Shown: piece after piece, positions 19,300 to 28,792 of the stretch | Numbering within the stretch: position 1 is the stretch's first letter | Layout of the letters: every line of letters starts with the position of its first letter | Assembly: GCA_000230935.2 (NCBI GenBank) | Contig: AGIQ01000001.1 | Span: forward strand, 186,001-250,000 | Reading direction: 5' to 3' | Source of the DNA: Mycolicibacterium rhodesiae JS60 | Lineage (GTDB): Bacteria > Actinomycetota > Actinomycetes > Mycobacteriales > Mycobacteriaceae | Length of the DNA stretch: 64,000 nucleotides | Translations under genes and position numbers: made by a program | The notes under the pieces: generated by a model | The model's database searches: none | What the model was told of the DNA's origin: nothing | Seen by the model: the letters and a program-made list of their open reading frames with translations, nothing else

Positions 19300-20247
19300 T
19301 TAGAGCACCTGGGATTCGAGCTGACGGACTTGATCGGACACCGAGCCCAGCAACTGGGCGCTGCCGTGGGCCCGCTTGAAGTACAGCTGGATGTCGTGTT
19401 CCCAGGTGATCGCGATGCCGCCGTGCATCTGGATCGCCTCGCCGGCCACCTTGGTGAACGCCTCCGTGGCGGCTAGCCGGGCCAGCGCCGCCGACACCGG
19501 CGTTGGCGCTGAGATCGCATCGCCGACGACGGCGCGCGCCGACTGCACCGCGACGTACAGGTCGGCCATCCGGTGCTTGAGCGCTTGGAAGCTGCCGATC
19601 GGCCGGCCGAATTGCACGCGTTCCTTGGTGTATTCGACGGTCAGCTCCAGGCACCGTGCCGCGGCGCCGATCTGCTCGGCGGCCAGCAGGATCGCCGCAG
19701 CGTCGGCCAGGCCGGGATCGGTGCCGATCACTGCGGTGGAACCGGCGGACACGCGGGCCAGGCGACGGGTCGGGTCCATGGTCTGCAGGGTCTCGGCGGT
19801 GACCTCGCTCCAGCGGGTCAGCTTGCCGTCCTCGATGCCCACCACCACGTCGGCGACATCGCCGTTCGCGACGTAGCCGGGATCGAACACCACCGCACCG
19901 ATGGACTCACCGGCAGCGAGCTGCTCGAGTGCGTCGGTGTCAGGGTCGTCCGCGGCGAGCAGCGCCAGCTCGGCCAGTGTCGTGCCGAGCAGCGGGGTGG
20001 GCACCAGGCCGCGACCCAGCTCCTCGAGAACCGCTGCAGCATCGGCCAATTCGCCGCCGGCACCGCCGAGCTCCTCGGGCACCACCAGAGCGGCGACGCC
20101 GACCTGCTCGCAGAGCATTGCCCACAGCGATTCGTCGTACCCGCGCTCCGAGTCCATCGCTTCGCGCACCGCGGCCGGTGAGGCGTGCTTGTCGATCAAT
20201 GCGGCGACGGTGTCGCGCAGCATCTGCCGTTCTTCAAGGGATGTCAT
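19300..20247 (-). CDS. fadE33: Acyl-CoA dehydrogenase subunit FadE33
   Basis: A 315-residue acyl-CoA dehydrogenase-like protein, shorter than the 380-residue enzymes, with YTKERVQFGRPIGSFQALKH and the C-terminal QMHGGIAITWEHDIQLYFKR. The catalytic glutamate region of single-subunit enzymes is not evident, as expected of the non-catalytic partner in an alpha2-beta2 dehydrogenase. FadE31 is known to pair with FadE32 and FadE33. It takes part in degrading the C/D-ring remnant (HIP pathway). ATG 20247 overlaps the fadE32 stop by ATGA. Matches Rv3564. Confidence 0.9.
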   Translation of the reverse strand: MTSLEERQMLRDTVAALIDKHASPAAVREAMDSERGYDESLWAMLCEQVGVAALVVPEELGGAGGELADAAAVLEELGRGLVPTPLLGTTLAELALLAADDPDTDALEQLAAGESIGAVVFDPGYVANGDVADVVVGIEDGKLTRWSEVTAETLQTMDPTRRLARVSAGSTAVIGTDPGLADAAAILLAAEQIGAAARCLELTVEYTKERVQFGRPIGSFQALKHRMADLYVAVQSARAVVGDAISAPTPVSAALARLAATEAFTKVAGEAIQMHGGIAITWEHDIQLYFKRAHGSAQLLGSVSDQVRQLESQVL

Positions 20248-21200
20248 GCCAGCGCCTCCAGCACTCGACGCCGGTGGCTGGCCGGGTCGCCCCAGGCCGA
20301 GTGCAACGCCTGCACCCGCAACAGCCACAGCGACAGATCGTGTTCGGAGGTGAACCCGATGGCGCCGTGCGTCTGCAGCGACGACCGCGCCGCCAGCAGC
20401 GCGGCGTCTGAGGCGGCAGCCTTGGCGGCGCTGACATCGCGTGCGGTGTCGGGAGATCCGTCGGCCAGCGACAGCGCCGCGCCGTACACGAGGGGGCGGG
20501 CCAGCTCCACCGCGATGTGGACGTCGGCGAGCTTGTGCTTGATCGCCTGGTAGCTGCCGATGACCCGGCCGAATTGGCTGCGCTGCTTGGCGTATTCGAC
20601 CGACATGTCCAGCATCGCCTGACCGGCACCGACGAGTTGCGCGGCGGTGGCCAGTGCACCGAATTCGTATGCGTGTGCCACGTCGGCCTCGCGGGCGTCG
20701 CCGGTGGCGGTGACGTCGAAGAGCTTTCGGCTGGCGTCGACGGATTCATGTCCGTCGCCGACGCTCGCGTCACTGACCTTGCCGTCCTGCGCCAGCAGGG
20801 TCAGCCCGGCGAAGTCGGCGTTGACCGCGCGCGGCACCGCAGGCGGCAGCGCGACGGTCGCGATCAGTTCGCCGGCGGCGAGGTCGGCCGAGCGATCGTC
20901 ATCCGCGAGCAGAATCGGTGCCACCGCAATGGATTCGGTGACCGGACCGGGAACATTCCAGCGGCCGAGGCGCTCCAAGGCGACCACCAGGTCGATGGGG
21001 TGGGCTTCGATGCCGTCGTACTTCTCGGGCACCGCCAGGGCGGTGACGCCCAGATCGGTCAGCGCCGACCAGACCTTGCGGGCGGGTGTCGTGTCACCCT
21101 CGGCCCAGGCGCGGACCGCGCCGGGCACGTCGGCGGCGCCGAGCGCGGCGTCGATGCTGGCGGCGAAGTCACGCTGCTGTTCGTCGAGTGCGAATTTCAT
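20244..21200 (-). CDS. fadE32: Acyl-CoA dehydrogenase subunit FadE32
   Basis: A 318-residue acyl-CoA dehydrogenase-like subunit with YAKQRSQFGRVIGSYQAIKH and a C-terminal QTHGAIGFTSEHDLSLWLLR. Like FadE33 it is short, so it probably works as a heterotetramer with FadE31. The expected substrate is a late CoA intermediate of C/D ring degradation. The start ATG 21200 overlaps the end of fadE31 by four bases. Matches Rv3563 in sequence and order. Confidence 0.9.
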   Translation of the reverse strand: MKFALDEQQRDFAASIDAALGAADVPGAVRAWAEGDTTPARKVWSALTDLGVTALAVPEKYDGIEAHPIDLVVALERLGRWNVPGPVTESIAVAPILLADDDRSADLAAGELIATVALPPAVPRAVNADFAGLTLLAQDGKVSDASVGDGHESVDASRKLFDVTATGDAREADVAHAYEFGALATAAQLVGAGQAMLDMSVEYAKQRSQFGRVIGSYQAIKHKLADVHIAVELARPLVYGAALSLADGSPDTARDVSAAKAAASDAALLAARSSLQTHGAIGFTSEHDLSLWLLRVQALHSAWGDPASHRRRVLEALA

Positions 21201-22342
21201 TTGCTCTTCCCGGCGCTCTCTCTAGGCAGCCCGAGCAGCCGCTCGGCGATGATGTTGCGCTGAATCTCGTTGGTGCCGGCGTAGATCGGGCCGCCGAGTG
21301 CGAACAACAGACCGTCGGTCCAGCCGTCGGTCAGCTCGGCGTCGGCGCCGCGTAGGTCCAGGGCGGTCTGGTGCAGGGCGACATCGAGGTCGGACCAGAA
21401 CACTTTCGTCACCGACGACTCGGCGCCCAGCTCACCGCCCCCGGCGATCCGGGTCACGGTGCCGAAGGTGTGCAGCCGGTAGGCCTGCGCCTTGATCCAG
21501 GCGTCGGCAACGCGATCGGCTAACGCCGGGTCGGCCCCCCGCTCACGCCACTGGCAGACCAGTCGCTCGGCAGGCGCGAGGAAGCGGGCCGGGCTGCGCA
21601 GCGACATGCCACGCTCGTTACTCGACGTGCTCATCGCGGCGCGCCAGCCGTCGTGCACGCTGCCGATGACATCGGCATCCGGCACGAAGACGTTGTCCAG
21701 GAACACTTCTCCGAAGCCGGTGTCGCCGCCGAGCTGGGCGATCGGGCGCACGGTCACTCCGTCGGCCTTGAGGTCGAACATGACGTAGGTCAGCCCGCGA
21801 TGACGTTCGGCGCTCGGGTCGGAGCGGAACAGCCCGAATGCTCGGTCGCCGAACACCGCCCGGCTGCTCCAGATCTTCTGGCCGTTGAGCAGCCAGCCAC
21901 CGTCGGTCTGGGTGGCGGTCGACCGCAGCGACGCCAAGTCGCTGCCCGACTCCGGCTCCGACCACGCCTGAGCCCAGATCTCCTCGCCGCTGGCCATTTT
22001 CGGCAGAACCCGATCGAGCTGCTCTTCGGTGCCATGCGCGAACAGGGTGGGCGCCAGCATCGAGGTGCCGTTGGCGCTGGCCCGCCCCGGCGCTCCGGCG
22101 CGGAAGTACTCCTCCTCGTAGGCCACCCACTGCAGCAGGGTGGCATCGCGGCCGCCGTACTTCTCGGGCCAGGTGACTACCGACAGGCCGGCGTCGAACA
22201 GGATGCGGTCCCAGACGCGGTGCTGGGAGAACCCTTCGGCGCTGTCATAGGACTTCGTCGGGAACTTGTCGGAGTTGGCCGACAGGAACGTGCGCACCTC
22301 ATTGCGGAACTCCTCGGTGGCGTCGTCGTAGTGCAGATCCAT
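21197..22342 (-). CDS. fadE31: Acyl-CoA dehydrogenase subunit FadE31
   Basis: A 381-residue full-length acyl-CoA dehydrogenase: WAQAWSEPESGSDLASLRS, GGWLLNGQKIWSSRA, FGEVFLDNVFVP and the C-terminal GTNEIQRNIIAERLLGLPR, which carries the FAD-contacting part. It is the larger, cofactor-binding partner for the short FadE32 and FadE33. ATG 22342 is preferred to TTG 22345; it overlaps the TGA of fadD3. It belongs to the KstR2-controlled HIP operon. Matches Rv3562. Confidence 0.92.
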   Translation of the reverse strand: MDLHYDDATEEFRNEVRTFLSANSDKFPTKSYDSAEGFSQHRVWDRILFDAGLSVVTWPEKYGGRDATLLQWVAYEEEYFRAGAPGRASANGTSMLAPTLFAHGTEEQLDRVLPKMASGEEIWAQAWSEPESGSDLASLRSTATQTDGGWLLNGQKIWSSRAVFGDRAFGLFRSDPSAERHRGLTYVMFDLKADGVTVRPIAQLGGDTGFGEVFLDNVFVPDADVIGSVHDGWRAAMSTSSNERGMSLRSPARFLAPAERLVCQWRERGADPALADRVADAWIKAQAYRLHTFGTVTRIAGGGELGAESSVTKVFWSDLDVALHQTALDLRGADAELTDGWTDGLLFALGGPIYAGTNEIQRNIIAERLLGLPRESAGKSK

Positions 22343-23880
22343 CAAACCATCTCTCGCAGTATGGGTTTGACCACCTTTCCGCCGGGGTTTCGCGGCAGGG
22401 TTGCCACGAAGACCACCGAGCGTGGGGTCTTGAAATTGGCCAAGTGCTTCTTGGTGTAGTCGATGACGGCCTGCTCGTCGAGGTCGCTGCCGTCGCGGCG
22501 GACGATGAAGGCGCGTCCGACCTCGCCGAGACGTTCGTCGGGCACGCCGATGACAGCGGCGTCGGCCACTCCGTCGAGGCGGGCCAGCACCTGCTCGATC
22601 TCGGCGGGGTAGACGTTGAAGCCGCCGCAGATGTACATGTCCTTGAGCCGGTCGGTGATGCGCAGATTGCCGGCGTCGTCGACGGTGCCGACATCGCCGG
22701 TGTGCAGCCAGCCGTCGGCGTCGATGGCCGCCGCGGTGGCGGCCGGATCGTCGAGATACCCGAGCATCACATTCGGCCCGCGCAGCAGGACCTCGCCCGC
22801 GCCGGTGTCGTCCGGGGCGTCGATTCTCAATTCGAAGTCGGCGATCGGACGTCCGCAGGTGGTGGCGACCGTGACGGCGTCATCGTCGGCCCGGCACATG
22901 GTGCCGAAGCCGTTGGCCTCGGTGAGTCCGTATGCGGTGAGCACGATGTCGAAGTCGAGCTCGGCCTGCATGCGTTCGATCAGCACGACGGGCACCGTCG
23001 CCGCACCGGTCACCGCGAAGCGCAGCGAGCTCAGGTCGTAGTTCTTGCGGGCCGGGTGATCCAGCAGCGTCTGGAAGATCGTCGGCGGCCCCGGCACCAC
23101 GGTGATGTGCTTCTCGGCGATCACCCGCATGGCCTGTTCGGGGTCGAAGGTGAGCTGAGGGATCAGGGTGGCTCCGGTCTGCAAGCAGGCCAGGATGCCG
23201 GCCTTGTAGCCGAAGTTGTGGAAGAACGGGTTGATGCACAGATAGCGGTCGGCGCTGGTCAGCTGGCCGCACTCCGCCCACGCGGCGGGTGCCGCCAGCG
23301 ATTGCCGGTGCGCGCACAGCACGCCTTTGCTGCGCCCGGTGGTGCCCGAGGTGAACAACACATCCGACGGGTCGTCGGGTTGCACGGCGGCCGCGCGGGC
23401 GTCGACCTCGGACAGCTCGGCCCGCGGACCGGCGAGGAACTCGTCCCACGTCCCGTCGTTCTCGTCGATGGGGATGCGGACAATGTGCCGCAGCGCAGGT
23501 AGTGCGGCGCGATCCAGCTCGGCGACCCGGTCGGCGCCCAGGAACCGTCCCATCCCGAACAGCACGGGCGCCTCGGTGCGCGACAGGACGTCGGCGGCCT
23601 CCGCCGCGGTGTAGCGGGTGTTCAGCGGCACCATCACGGCGCCGGCGTAGTGGGTGGCCAGACAAGCGATCACCCAGTGCCAGGTGTTGGGCGACCAGAT
23701 CGCAACCTTGTCGCCATGGTTGATACCGAGCCCGATCAGCGCCGCCGCCGCGCGGCGCACCTCGTCGCGTAGTTCGGCGAAGGTGAAGCTGCGATCGTCG
23801 GTGATCAGGGCGTCGTGGTCGGCGAACTCAACGGCCATCCGGTCCAGCACCCCAGGTGTGGTGCGCGGTGGGCTCGTCAT
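22342..23880 (-). CDS. fadD3: HIP-CoA ligase FadD3
   Basis: A 512-residue acyl-CoA synthetase of the AMP-forming superfamily. P-loop FTSGTTGRSKG (176-186), LTAYGLTEANGFG, GWLHTGDVG, the hinge DRLKDMYICGGFNVYP and the C-terminal lysine in NPGGKVVKP. FadD3 activates HIP, the C/D-ring propionate, to its CoA ester and so starts its breakdown. ATG 23880 follows GAGGAG by about 6 bases. It opens the fadD3-fadE31-32-33 operon and is divergent from fadE30 with a KstR2 box between. Matches Rv3561. Confidence 0.95.
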   Translation of the reverse strand: MTSPPRTTPGVLDRMAVEFADHDALITDDRSFTFAELRDEVRRAAAALIGLGINHGDKVAIWSPNTWHWVIACLATHYAGAVMVPLNTRYTAAEAADVLSRTEAPVLFGMGRFLGADRVAELDRAALPALRHIVRIPIDENDGTWDEFLAGPRAELSEVDARAAAVQPDDPSDVLFTSGTTGRSKGVLCAHRQSLAAPAAWAECGQLTSADRYLCINPFFHNFGYKAGILACLQTGATLIPQLTFDPEQAMRVIAEKHITVVPGPPTIFQTLLDHPARKNYDLSSLRFAVTGAATVPVVLIERMQAELDFDIVLTAYGLTEANGFGTMCRADDDAVTVATTCGRPIADFELRIDAPDDTGAGEVLLRGPNVMLGYLDDPAATAAAIDADGWLHTGDVGTVDDAGNLRITDRLKDMYICGGFNVYPAEIEQVLARLDGVADAAVIGVPDERLGEVGRAFIVRRDGSDLDEQAVIDYTKKHLANFKTPRSVVFVATLPRNPGGKVVKPILREMV

Positions 23881-23929
23881 CGAGGCTCCTCAAGGCTTGA
23901 TACCCGGCGCATGGTCCCCGGGCTAACAA

Positions 23930-23943
23930 AGCAAGTGCTTGGT
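23930..23943. promoter_or_regulatory. KstR2 operator between fadD3 and fadE30
   Basis: AGCAAGTGCTTGGT is a perfect match to AnCAAGnnCTTGnT. It lies 49 bases before fadD3 and 16 bases before fadE30. A TAnnnT -10 candidate (TAGCCT, 23948-23953) lies between the box and the fadE30 GTG. Confidence 0.92.
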
Positions 23944-23959
23944 AGGTTAGCCTACAAGG

Positions 23960-25120
23960 GTGATCACGGTCGAGGAGTTCCGGGCGGAGGTCCGCGAGTG
24001 GCTGGCCGACAACCTCGTCGGTGAATACGCCGCGCTCAAGGGCCTCGGCGGCCCGGGCCGCGAGCATGAAGCCTTCGAAGAGCGTCTCGCGTGGAATCGT
24101 CATCTGGCCGCGGCGGGCCTGACCTGCCTGGGCTGGCCGGTCGAGCATGGCGGTCGCGGTCTTTCGGTCGCCCACCGGGTGGCGTTCTACGAGGAGTACG
24201 CGAAAGCCAACGCCCCCGACAAGGTCAACCACTTCGGTGAGGAACTGCTCGGGCCCACCCTGATCGCGTTCGGCACCCCCGAGCAGCAGCAGCGGTTCCT
24301 GCCGCGGATCCTCGACGTCACCGAGCTGTGGTCACAGGGCTATTCCGAGCCGGGCGCGGGCAGCGACCTGGCCAACGTCTCCACTTCAGCCGTCCTCGAC
24401 GGTGACCAGTGGATCATCAACGGGCAGAAGGTGTGGACCTCGCTGGCGCACTGGGCGCAGTGGTGCTTCGTGGTGGCCCGCACCGAGAAGGGCTCCAAGC
24501 GGCATGCCGGCCTGTCCTATCTGCTGGTGCCGCTGGATCAGCCCGGGGTGGAGATCCGCCCGATCATCCAGCTGACCGGCGATTCGGAATTCAACGAGGT
24601 GTTCTTCACCGACGCCCGCACCGACGCCAGTCTGGTTGTGGGCGAGCCGGGCGACGGCTGGCGGGTGGCCATGGGAACGCTGACCTTCGAGCGCGGGGTG
24701 TCCACCCTTGGCCAGCAGATCCGTTATGCCCGTGAGCTTTCCGGCATCGCCGAACTCGCCAAAACCACCGGCGCCGTCGACGATCCGCTGATCCGGGAGC
24801 GGCTTGCCCGGTCCTGGGCTGGTTTACAGACCATGCGGTCGTATGCGATGGCGACCATGGACGGCGAGGGAGGCGGCCAGGCCGCCGGAAAAGATTCAGT
24901 GTCAAAGCTGTTGTGGGCCAACTGGCATCGTGATCTGGGCGAGCTGGCCATGGACATCAAGGGGCGCTCCGGCCTGCTCATCACCGACGGTGACTTCGAC
25001 GAATGGCAGCGCCTTTTCCTGTTCTCCCGGTCGGACACGATCTACGGCGGCTCCAACGAGATTCAGCGCAACATCATCGCCGAGCGGGTGCTCGGCCTAC
25101 CTCGAGAGGTGAAGGGCTAG
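23960..25120 (+). CDS. fadE30: Acyl-CoA dehydrogenase FadE30
   Basis: A 386-residue acyl-CoA dehydrogenase with WSQGYSEPGAGSDLANVST, WIINGQKVWTSLAHWA, FNEVFFTDA and GGSNEIQRNIIAERVLGLPR. FadE30 acts on the CoA thioester of 5-hydroxylated HIP, introducing a double bond early in C/D-ring degradation. No Shine-Dalgarno precedes GTG 23960, and the KstR2 box and -10-like hexamer leave no room for a leader, so the mRNA may be leaderless. It overlaps ipdF by one base. Matches Rv3560c. Confidence 0.93.
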   Translation: MITVEEFRAEVREWLADNLVGEYAALKGLGGPGREHEAFEERLAWNRHLAAAGLTCLGWPVEHGGRGLSVAHRVAFYEEYAKANAPDKVNHFGEELLGPTLIAFGTPEQQQRFLPRILDVTELWSQGYSEPGAGSDLANVSTSAVLDGDQWIINGQKVWTSLAHWAQWCFVVARTEKGSKRHAGLSYLLVPLDQPGVEIRPIIQLTGDSEFNEVFFTDARTDASLVVGEPGDGWRVAMGTLTFERGVSTLGQQIRYARELSGIAELAKTTGAVDDPLIRERLARSWAGLQTMRSYAMATMDGEGGGQAAGKDSVSKLLWANWHRDLGELAMDIKGRSGLLITDGDFDEWQRLFLFSRSDTIYGGSNEIQRNIIAERVLGLPREVKG

Positions 25121-25911
25121 TGGCGCCACTGTCGGAGGTCCCCGAAGAGGTCGAGGGCCACGGTCTGCTGACCGGCAAGGTCGTCGTGGTGACCGCGGCG
25201 GCGGGCACCGGGATCGGGTCGGCAACGGCCCGGCGCGCCCTGCTCGAAGGTGCCGACGTCGTGGTCTCCGATCACCACGAGCGCCGGCTCGGCGAAACAC
25301 GGGATCAGCTCGGCGAATTGGGCCTCGGCCGAGTCGAAGCCGTGGTGTGCGATGTCACGTCCACCGCCCAGGTCGATGCGCTGATCGCCTCCACCACCGC
25401 ACGGCTGGGCCGGCTGGACGTTCTGGTGAACAATGCCGGCCTCGGTGGCGAAACCCCCGTCATCGACATGACCGACGAAGACTGGGATCGCGTTCTCAAC
25501 GTCACACTGACGTCGGTGATGCGGGCGACCCGTGCAGCGCTGCGCTATTTCCGCGACGCCGGTCACGGTGGCGTGATCGTCAACAATGCCAGCGTCCTGG
25601 GTTGGCGGGCGCAGCATTCCCAGTCGCACTACGCCGCAGCCAAGGCCGGTGTGATGGCGCTGACCCGTTGCAGCGCAATCGAAGCCGTCGAGCACGGGGT
25701 GCGCATCAACGCGGTCTCGCCCAGCATCGCCCGGCACAAGTTTCTGGAGAAGGTCAGCTCGGCCGACCTGCTCGACCGGCTCTCCGAGGGCGAGGCATTC
25801 GGCCGCGCCGCCGAGCCGTGGGAAGTTGCGGCCACCATTGCCTTCCTGGCCAGCGACTACTCGAGCTACCTGACCGGCGAAGTCATTTCGGTCTCGAGCC
25901 AGCGAGCGTGA
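25120..25911 (+). CDS. ipdF: 5-OH-HIP-CoA dehydrogenase IpdF (SDR)
   Basis: A 263-residue short-chain dehydrogenase. NAD(P) motif VTAAAGTGIGSATARRA (a variant of TGxxxGxG), DVLVNNAGLGG, catalytic Ser in VIVNNASVLGW, and YAAAK (Tyr/Lys pair) in SHYAAAKAGVMALTR. It oxidises the 5-hydroxyl of the HIP-CoA intermediate. GTG 25120 shares the G of the fadE30 stop. It overlaps kstR2 by GTGA, so a repressor, a dehydrogenase and fadE30 are translated in series. Matches Rv3559c. Confidence 0.9.
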   Translation: MAPLSEVPEEVEGHGLLTGKVVVVTAAAGTGIGSATARRALLEGADVVVSDHHERRLGETRDQLGELGLGRVEAVVCDVTSTAQVDALIASTTARLGRLDVLVNNAGLGGETPVIDMTDEDWDRVLNVTLTSVMRATRAALRYFRDAGHGGVIVNNASVLGWRAQHSQSHYAAAKAGVMALTRCSAIEAVEHGVRINAVSPSIARHKFLEKVSSADLLDRLSEGEAFGRAAEPWEVAATIAFLASDYSSYLTGEVISVSSQRA

Positions 25912-26501
25912 CAGAGCAGCCGGTCAGTCGTCGCGACGAGCTTCTGGTGCTCGCCGCGACGATGTTCGCCGAACGAGGCCTGCGCGCGACCACCGTGCGC
26001 GATATCGCAGACTCGGCGGGCATTCTGTCCGGCAGCCTCTATCACCACTTCAAGAGCAAGGAGCAGATGGTCGAGGAGGTCCTGCGTGACTTCCTGGACT
26101 GGCTGTTCGACCGCTACCAGAAGGTGATCGCCACCGAGCCCAATCCGCTCGAGCGACTCAAAGGCTTGTTCATGGCGTCGTTCGAGGCGATCGAACACCG
26201 GCACGCTCAGGTGGTCATCTACCAGGACGAAGCCAAGCGGCTCTCGTCGCTGCCACAGTTCGACTTCGTCGAAGTGCGCAACAAAGAGCAACGCAAGATG
26301 TGGCTTGACCTGCTCAACGAGGGCGTCAAGCAGGGCTACTTCCGCCCCGATATCGACGTCGACGTGGTCTACCGGTTCATCCGGGATACCACGTGGGTGT
26401 CCGTGCGTTGGTATCAGCCAGGTGGACCGCTCACAGCCGAGGAAGTCGGCCGCCAGTACCTCGCCATCGTCCTGGGCGGCATAGCCGCGCCCAACAACTG
26501 A
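25908..26501 (+). CDS. kstR2: TetR-family repressor of HIP catabolism KstR2
   Basis: A 197-residue TetR regulator: helix-turn-helix RDELLVLAATMFAERGLRAT to SGILSGSLYHHFKSKEQMVE, with ligand-domain sequence IYQDEAKRLSSLPQF. KstR2 represses the HIP genes and is released by HIP-CoA. It is the third gene of the fadE30 operon, and a KstR2 box stands in front of that operon, so its expression is autoregulated. GTG 25908 overlaps the ipdF stop. Matches Rv3557c; the PPE64 gene that lies next to it in M. tuberculosis is absent. Confidence 0.94.
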   Translation: MTEQPVSRRDELLVLAATMFAERGLRATTVRDIADSAGILSGSLYHHFKSKEQMVEEVLRDFLDWLFDRYQKVIATEPNPLERLKGLFMASFEAIEHRHAQVVIYQDEAKRLSSLPQFDFVEVRNKEQRKMWLDLLNEGVKQGYFRPDIDVDVVYRFIRDTTWVSVRWYQPGGPLTAEEVGRQYLAIVLGGIAAPNN

Positions 26502-26514
26502 CAAGGAGATCGAC

Positions 26515-27672
26515 ATGGCCCCCGCATCACAGGCATACGTCATCGACGCCGTACGCACCGCGATCGGCAAGCGAAACGGATCGCTGGCCGCCGTGCACCC
26601 CATCGACCTCGGTGTGGCGGCTTACCGCGGCATCTTCGATCGGGTCGACGTCGACCCGGGCGCCGTCGACGACGTGGTGGCCGGCTGCTTGGACACCATC
26701 GGGCCGCAGGCCGGCAACATCGCCCGCAACACCTGGCTGGCCGCCGGTTATCCCGAAGAGGTGCCCGGCGTCACCGTCGATCGGCAATGCGGGTCCAGCC
26801 AGCAGGCGATTTCCTTTGGTGCACAAGCCATCATGGCCGGTACCGCCGACCTGATCCTGGCCGCTGGTATGCAGAACATGAGCCGTATCCCGATCTCGTC
26901 GGCGATGACCGTCGCCGAGCAGTTCGGCTTCACCTCGCCGACCAACGAGTCGGAGAACTGGCTGCACCGCTACGGCGATCAGGAGATCTCCCAGTTCCGT
27001 GGCGCCGAAATGATCGCCGAGAAGTGGGGCCTGTCCCGCGAGGAGATGGAGGAGTTCTCCAAGGGCAGCCACGACAAGGCATTCGCGGCCATCCGCAACG
27101 GGAACTTCGAAAACGAGATCGTCCCGGTCGGTGAGTTCCGCACCGACGAGGGCCCGCGCGAGTCCACCCTGGAGAAGCTGGCCGGGCTCAAGACGCTGCG
27201 CGAGGGCGGCCGCCTGACCGCCGCGATGGCCAGCCAGATCTCCGACGGTGCCAGCGCCGTGCTGCTCGCCAGCGAGCAGGCCGTCAAGGACCACAAGCTG
27301 ACTCCGCGGGCCCGCATCCACCACATCAGCGCCCGCGGCGCCGACCCGGTGTTCATGCTCACCGGCCCGATCCCGGCGACCAAGTACGCGCTGGACAAGG
27401 CCGGCCTGACGATCGATGACATCGACGTGGTCGAGATCAACGAGGCGTTCGCGCCCGTGGTTATGGCGTGGCTCAAAGAGACCAAGGCCGACCCGGAGAA
27501 GGTCAACCCCAACGGCGGTGCGATCGCGCTCGGCCACCCGCTGGGCGCCACCGGTGCCAAGCTGTTCGCCACCATGCTCAATGAGCTCGAGCGTCGCGGC
27601 GGCCGCTACGGCCTACAGACGATGTGCGAGGGCGGCGGCACCGCCAACGTCACGATCATCGAACGGCTGTAA
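26515..27672 (+). CDS. fadA6: Thiolase FadA6
   Basis: A 385-residue thiolase. Nucleophile Cys92 in [40 protein letters not shown] (catalytic His) and [11 protein letters not shown] (second Cys). It cleaves the beta-ketoacyl-CoA produced after C/D ring opening (MeDODA-CoA step). ATG 26515 follows AAGGAG by 7 bases. It ends the fadE30-ipdF-kstR2-fadA6 operon. Matches Rv3556c. Confidence 0.93.
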   Translation: MAPASQAYVIDAVRTAIGKRNGSLAAVHPIDLGVAAYRGIFDRVDVDPGAVDDVVAGCLDTIGPQAGNIARNTWLAAGYPEEVPGVTVDRQCGSSQQAISFGAQAIMAGTADLILAAGMQNMSRIPISSAMTVAEQFGFTSPTNESENWLHRYGDQEISQFRGAEMIAEKWGLSREEMEEFSKGSHDKAFAAIRNGNFENEIVPVGEFRTDEGPRESTLEKLAGLKTLREGGRLTAAMASQISDGASAVLLASEQAVKDHKLTPRARIHHISARGADPVFMLTGPIPATKYALDKAGLTIDDIDVVEINEAFAPVVMAWLKETKADPEKVNPNGGAIALGHPLGATGAKLFATMLNELERRGGRYGLQTMCEGGGTANVTIIERL

Positions 27673-27693
27673 CGACTTTCGCCGCCGGCCGCC

Positions 27694-27959
27694 TCAGTGT
27701 TCGTGGAGGACGACTCCGCGGATATTGCGGCCGGCGAGCATGTCGGCGCGCGGGTTGGCCTGCCCGTAGAGGCTGCCGAGCAGCCGCTTCTGGAAGAGCG
27801 TGAACATCGTCATCGGCAGCGCCGGTGTCACGTCGGAATGGCACGGGCCGGTCGCCTCGAACGAGACGAGAACCTCGCCGTCCTTCGGCGGGTCGAGCTC
27901 GACTTCTTCGACATTCCAGTCTTGCCGTACTCCCATAGGATGGTGGCATTCATTTTCAT
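27694..27959 (-). pseudogene. Remnant of a zinc-dependent (NDMA-type) alcohol dehydrogenase
   Basis: From ATG 27959 the frame reads the usual ADH start (MNATILWEYGK), then shifts. The next frame continues WNVEEVELDPPKDGEVLV and the zinc-site region GPCHSDV. It then jumps directly to a sequence that normally lies near the C-terminus (MTMFTLFQKRLLGSLYGQAN, with ADM) and ends at 27694. Roughly 250-300 residues of the usual 370 are lost, along with the frame, so it cannot make an enzyme. It is in the place where M. tuberculosis has Rv3555c and fdxB. Confidence 0.8.
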
Positions 27960-28009
27960 GATGCCCAAGGTGTGACGCTGACGCCGTCCGCCGACCGCGA
28001 TTCGGGAAG

Positions 28010-28792
28010 CTAACCCAACGTGGTCAGCGCCAGCCCGCCCAGCGCCACGATCCAACTCGCGAAGCTGCCCACCAAGAAGTACTCGGTGACATCGTCGATA
28101 CCTATTCCCGGGTCGCTGCGCTCCTGCCCTCCGATACCGATCCCGCCGTTCTCCCGGGCCCTTTGAGCGTTGATCTCCGGGAACCGGATGATGCTCTTGG
28201 CCGCCACCACTGCCGTCGCGGCGGCCAGTTGCCCGGCCAGGGCCAGCCCGAGAATCAGGAGCCGCTCCATCGGGCCGAGCAGGCGCCCTCCCTTGAGCCG
28301 GTCGGACGCCTGCGGCTCGCCGGCCGGCCGCACCGAGCCCACCGACCCGAGCAGCAGCCGGACCAGCTGGTTGCCCGTCACCAGCTGCAGCAGAATCACC
28401 CCGGCCACCAACATGATTCGAGTCAGGTCGGCCGATTCGAGGCCGCTCACCGGAGCCCAGTCCGCCCAGGCCTTGACCAGACCCGCCACCGGTGACCCGA
28501 ATCCGGACAGCAGGATCAGCACTGCGAGGACCACGCCGAACAGCACCAAAGGTGCGACCTGCCTGCGACCCCCTATCCGTTCGGCGTGGTTGCACGACAG
28601 TTCCCACGCCACGGCGGCCACGATGGCGATGCCGACCAGAATCAGATCGCCGAGGTGCCACAGCCCGCACAGAGCCGCGACGACAACCGCGACCACGGGC
28701 CCGGTGAGGACGGCCGGCCAGCGACGAGTCGTCACCCGCCGGACGACATCGGCGCAGCCGATCGCGATCAGCAGTATGGCGACCCCGCTCAT
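28010..28792 (-). CDS. Integral membrane protein paired with SatD
   Basis: A 260-residue protein with about seven hydrophobic segments. The C-terminal part (GPMERLLILGLALAGQ, AAKSIIRFPEI, EYFLVGSFASWIVALGG) resembles the C-terminal half of DUF3307 membrane proteins, which I recall as frequent neighbours of satD genes; the N-terminal DUF3307 part itself is not recognisable. ATG 28792 overlaps the stop of the satD-like gene by four bases, so they are translationally coupled. Function unknown. Confidence 0.7.
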   Translation of the reverse strand: MSGVAILLIAIGCADVVRRVTTRRWPAVLTGPVVAVVVAALCGLWHLGDLILVGIAIVAAVAWELSCNHAERIGGRRQVAPLVLFGVVLAVLILLSGFGSPVAGLVKAWADWAPVSGLESADLTRIMLVAGVILLQLVTGNQLVRLLLGSVGSVRPAGEPQASDRLKGGRLLGPMERLLILGLALAGQLAAATAVVAAKSIIRFPEINAQRARENGGIGIGGQERSDPGIGIDDVTEYFLVGSFASWIVALGGLALTTLG

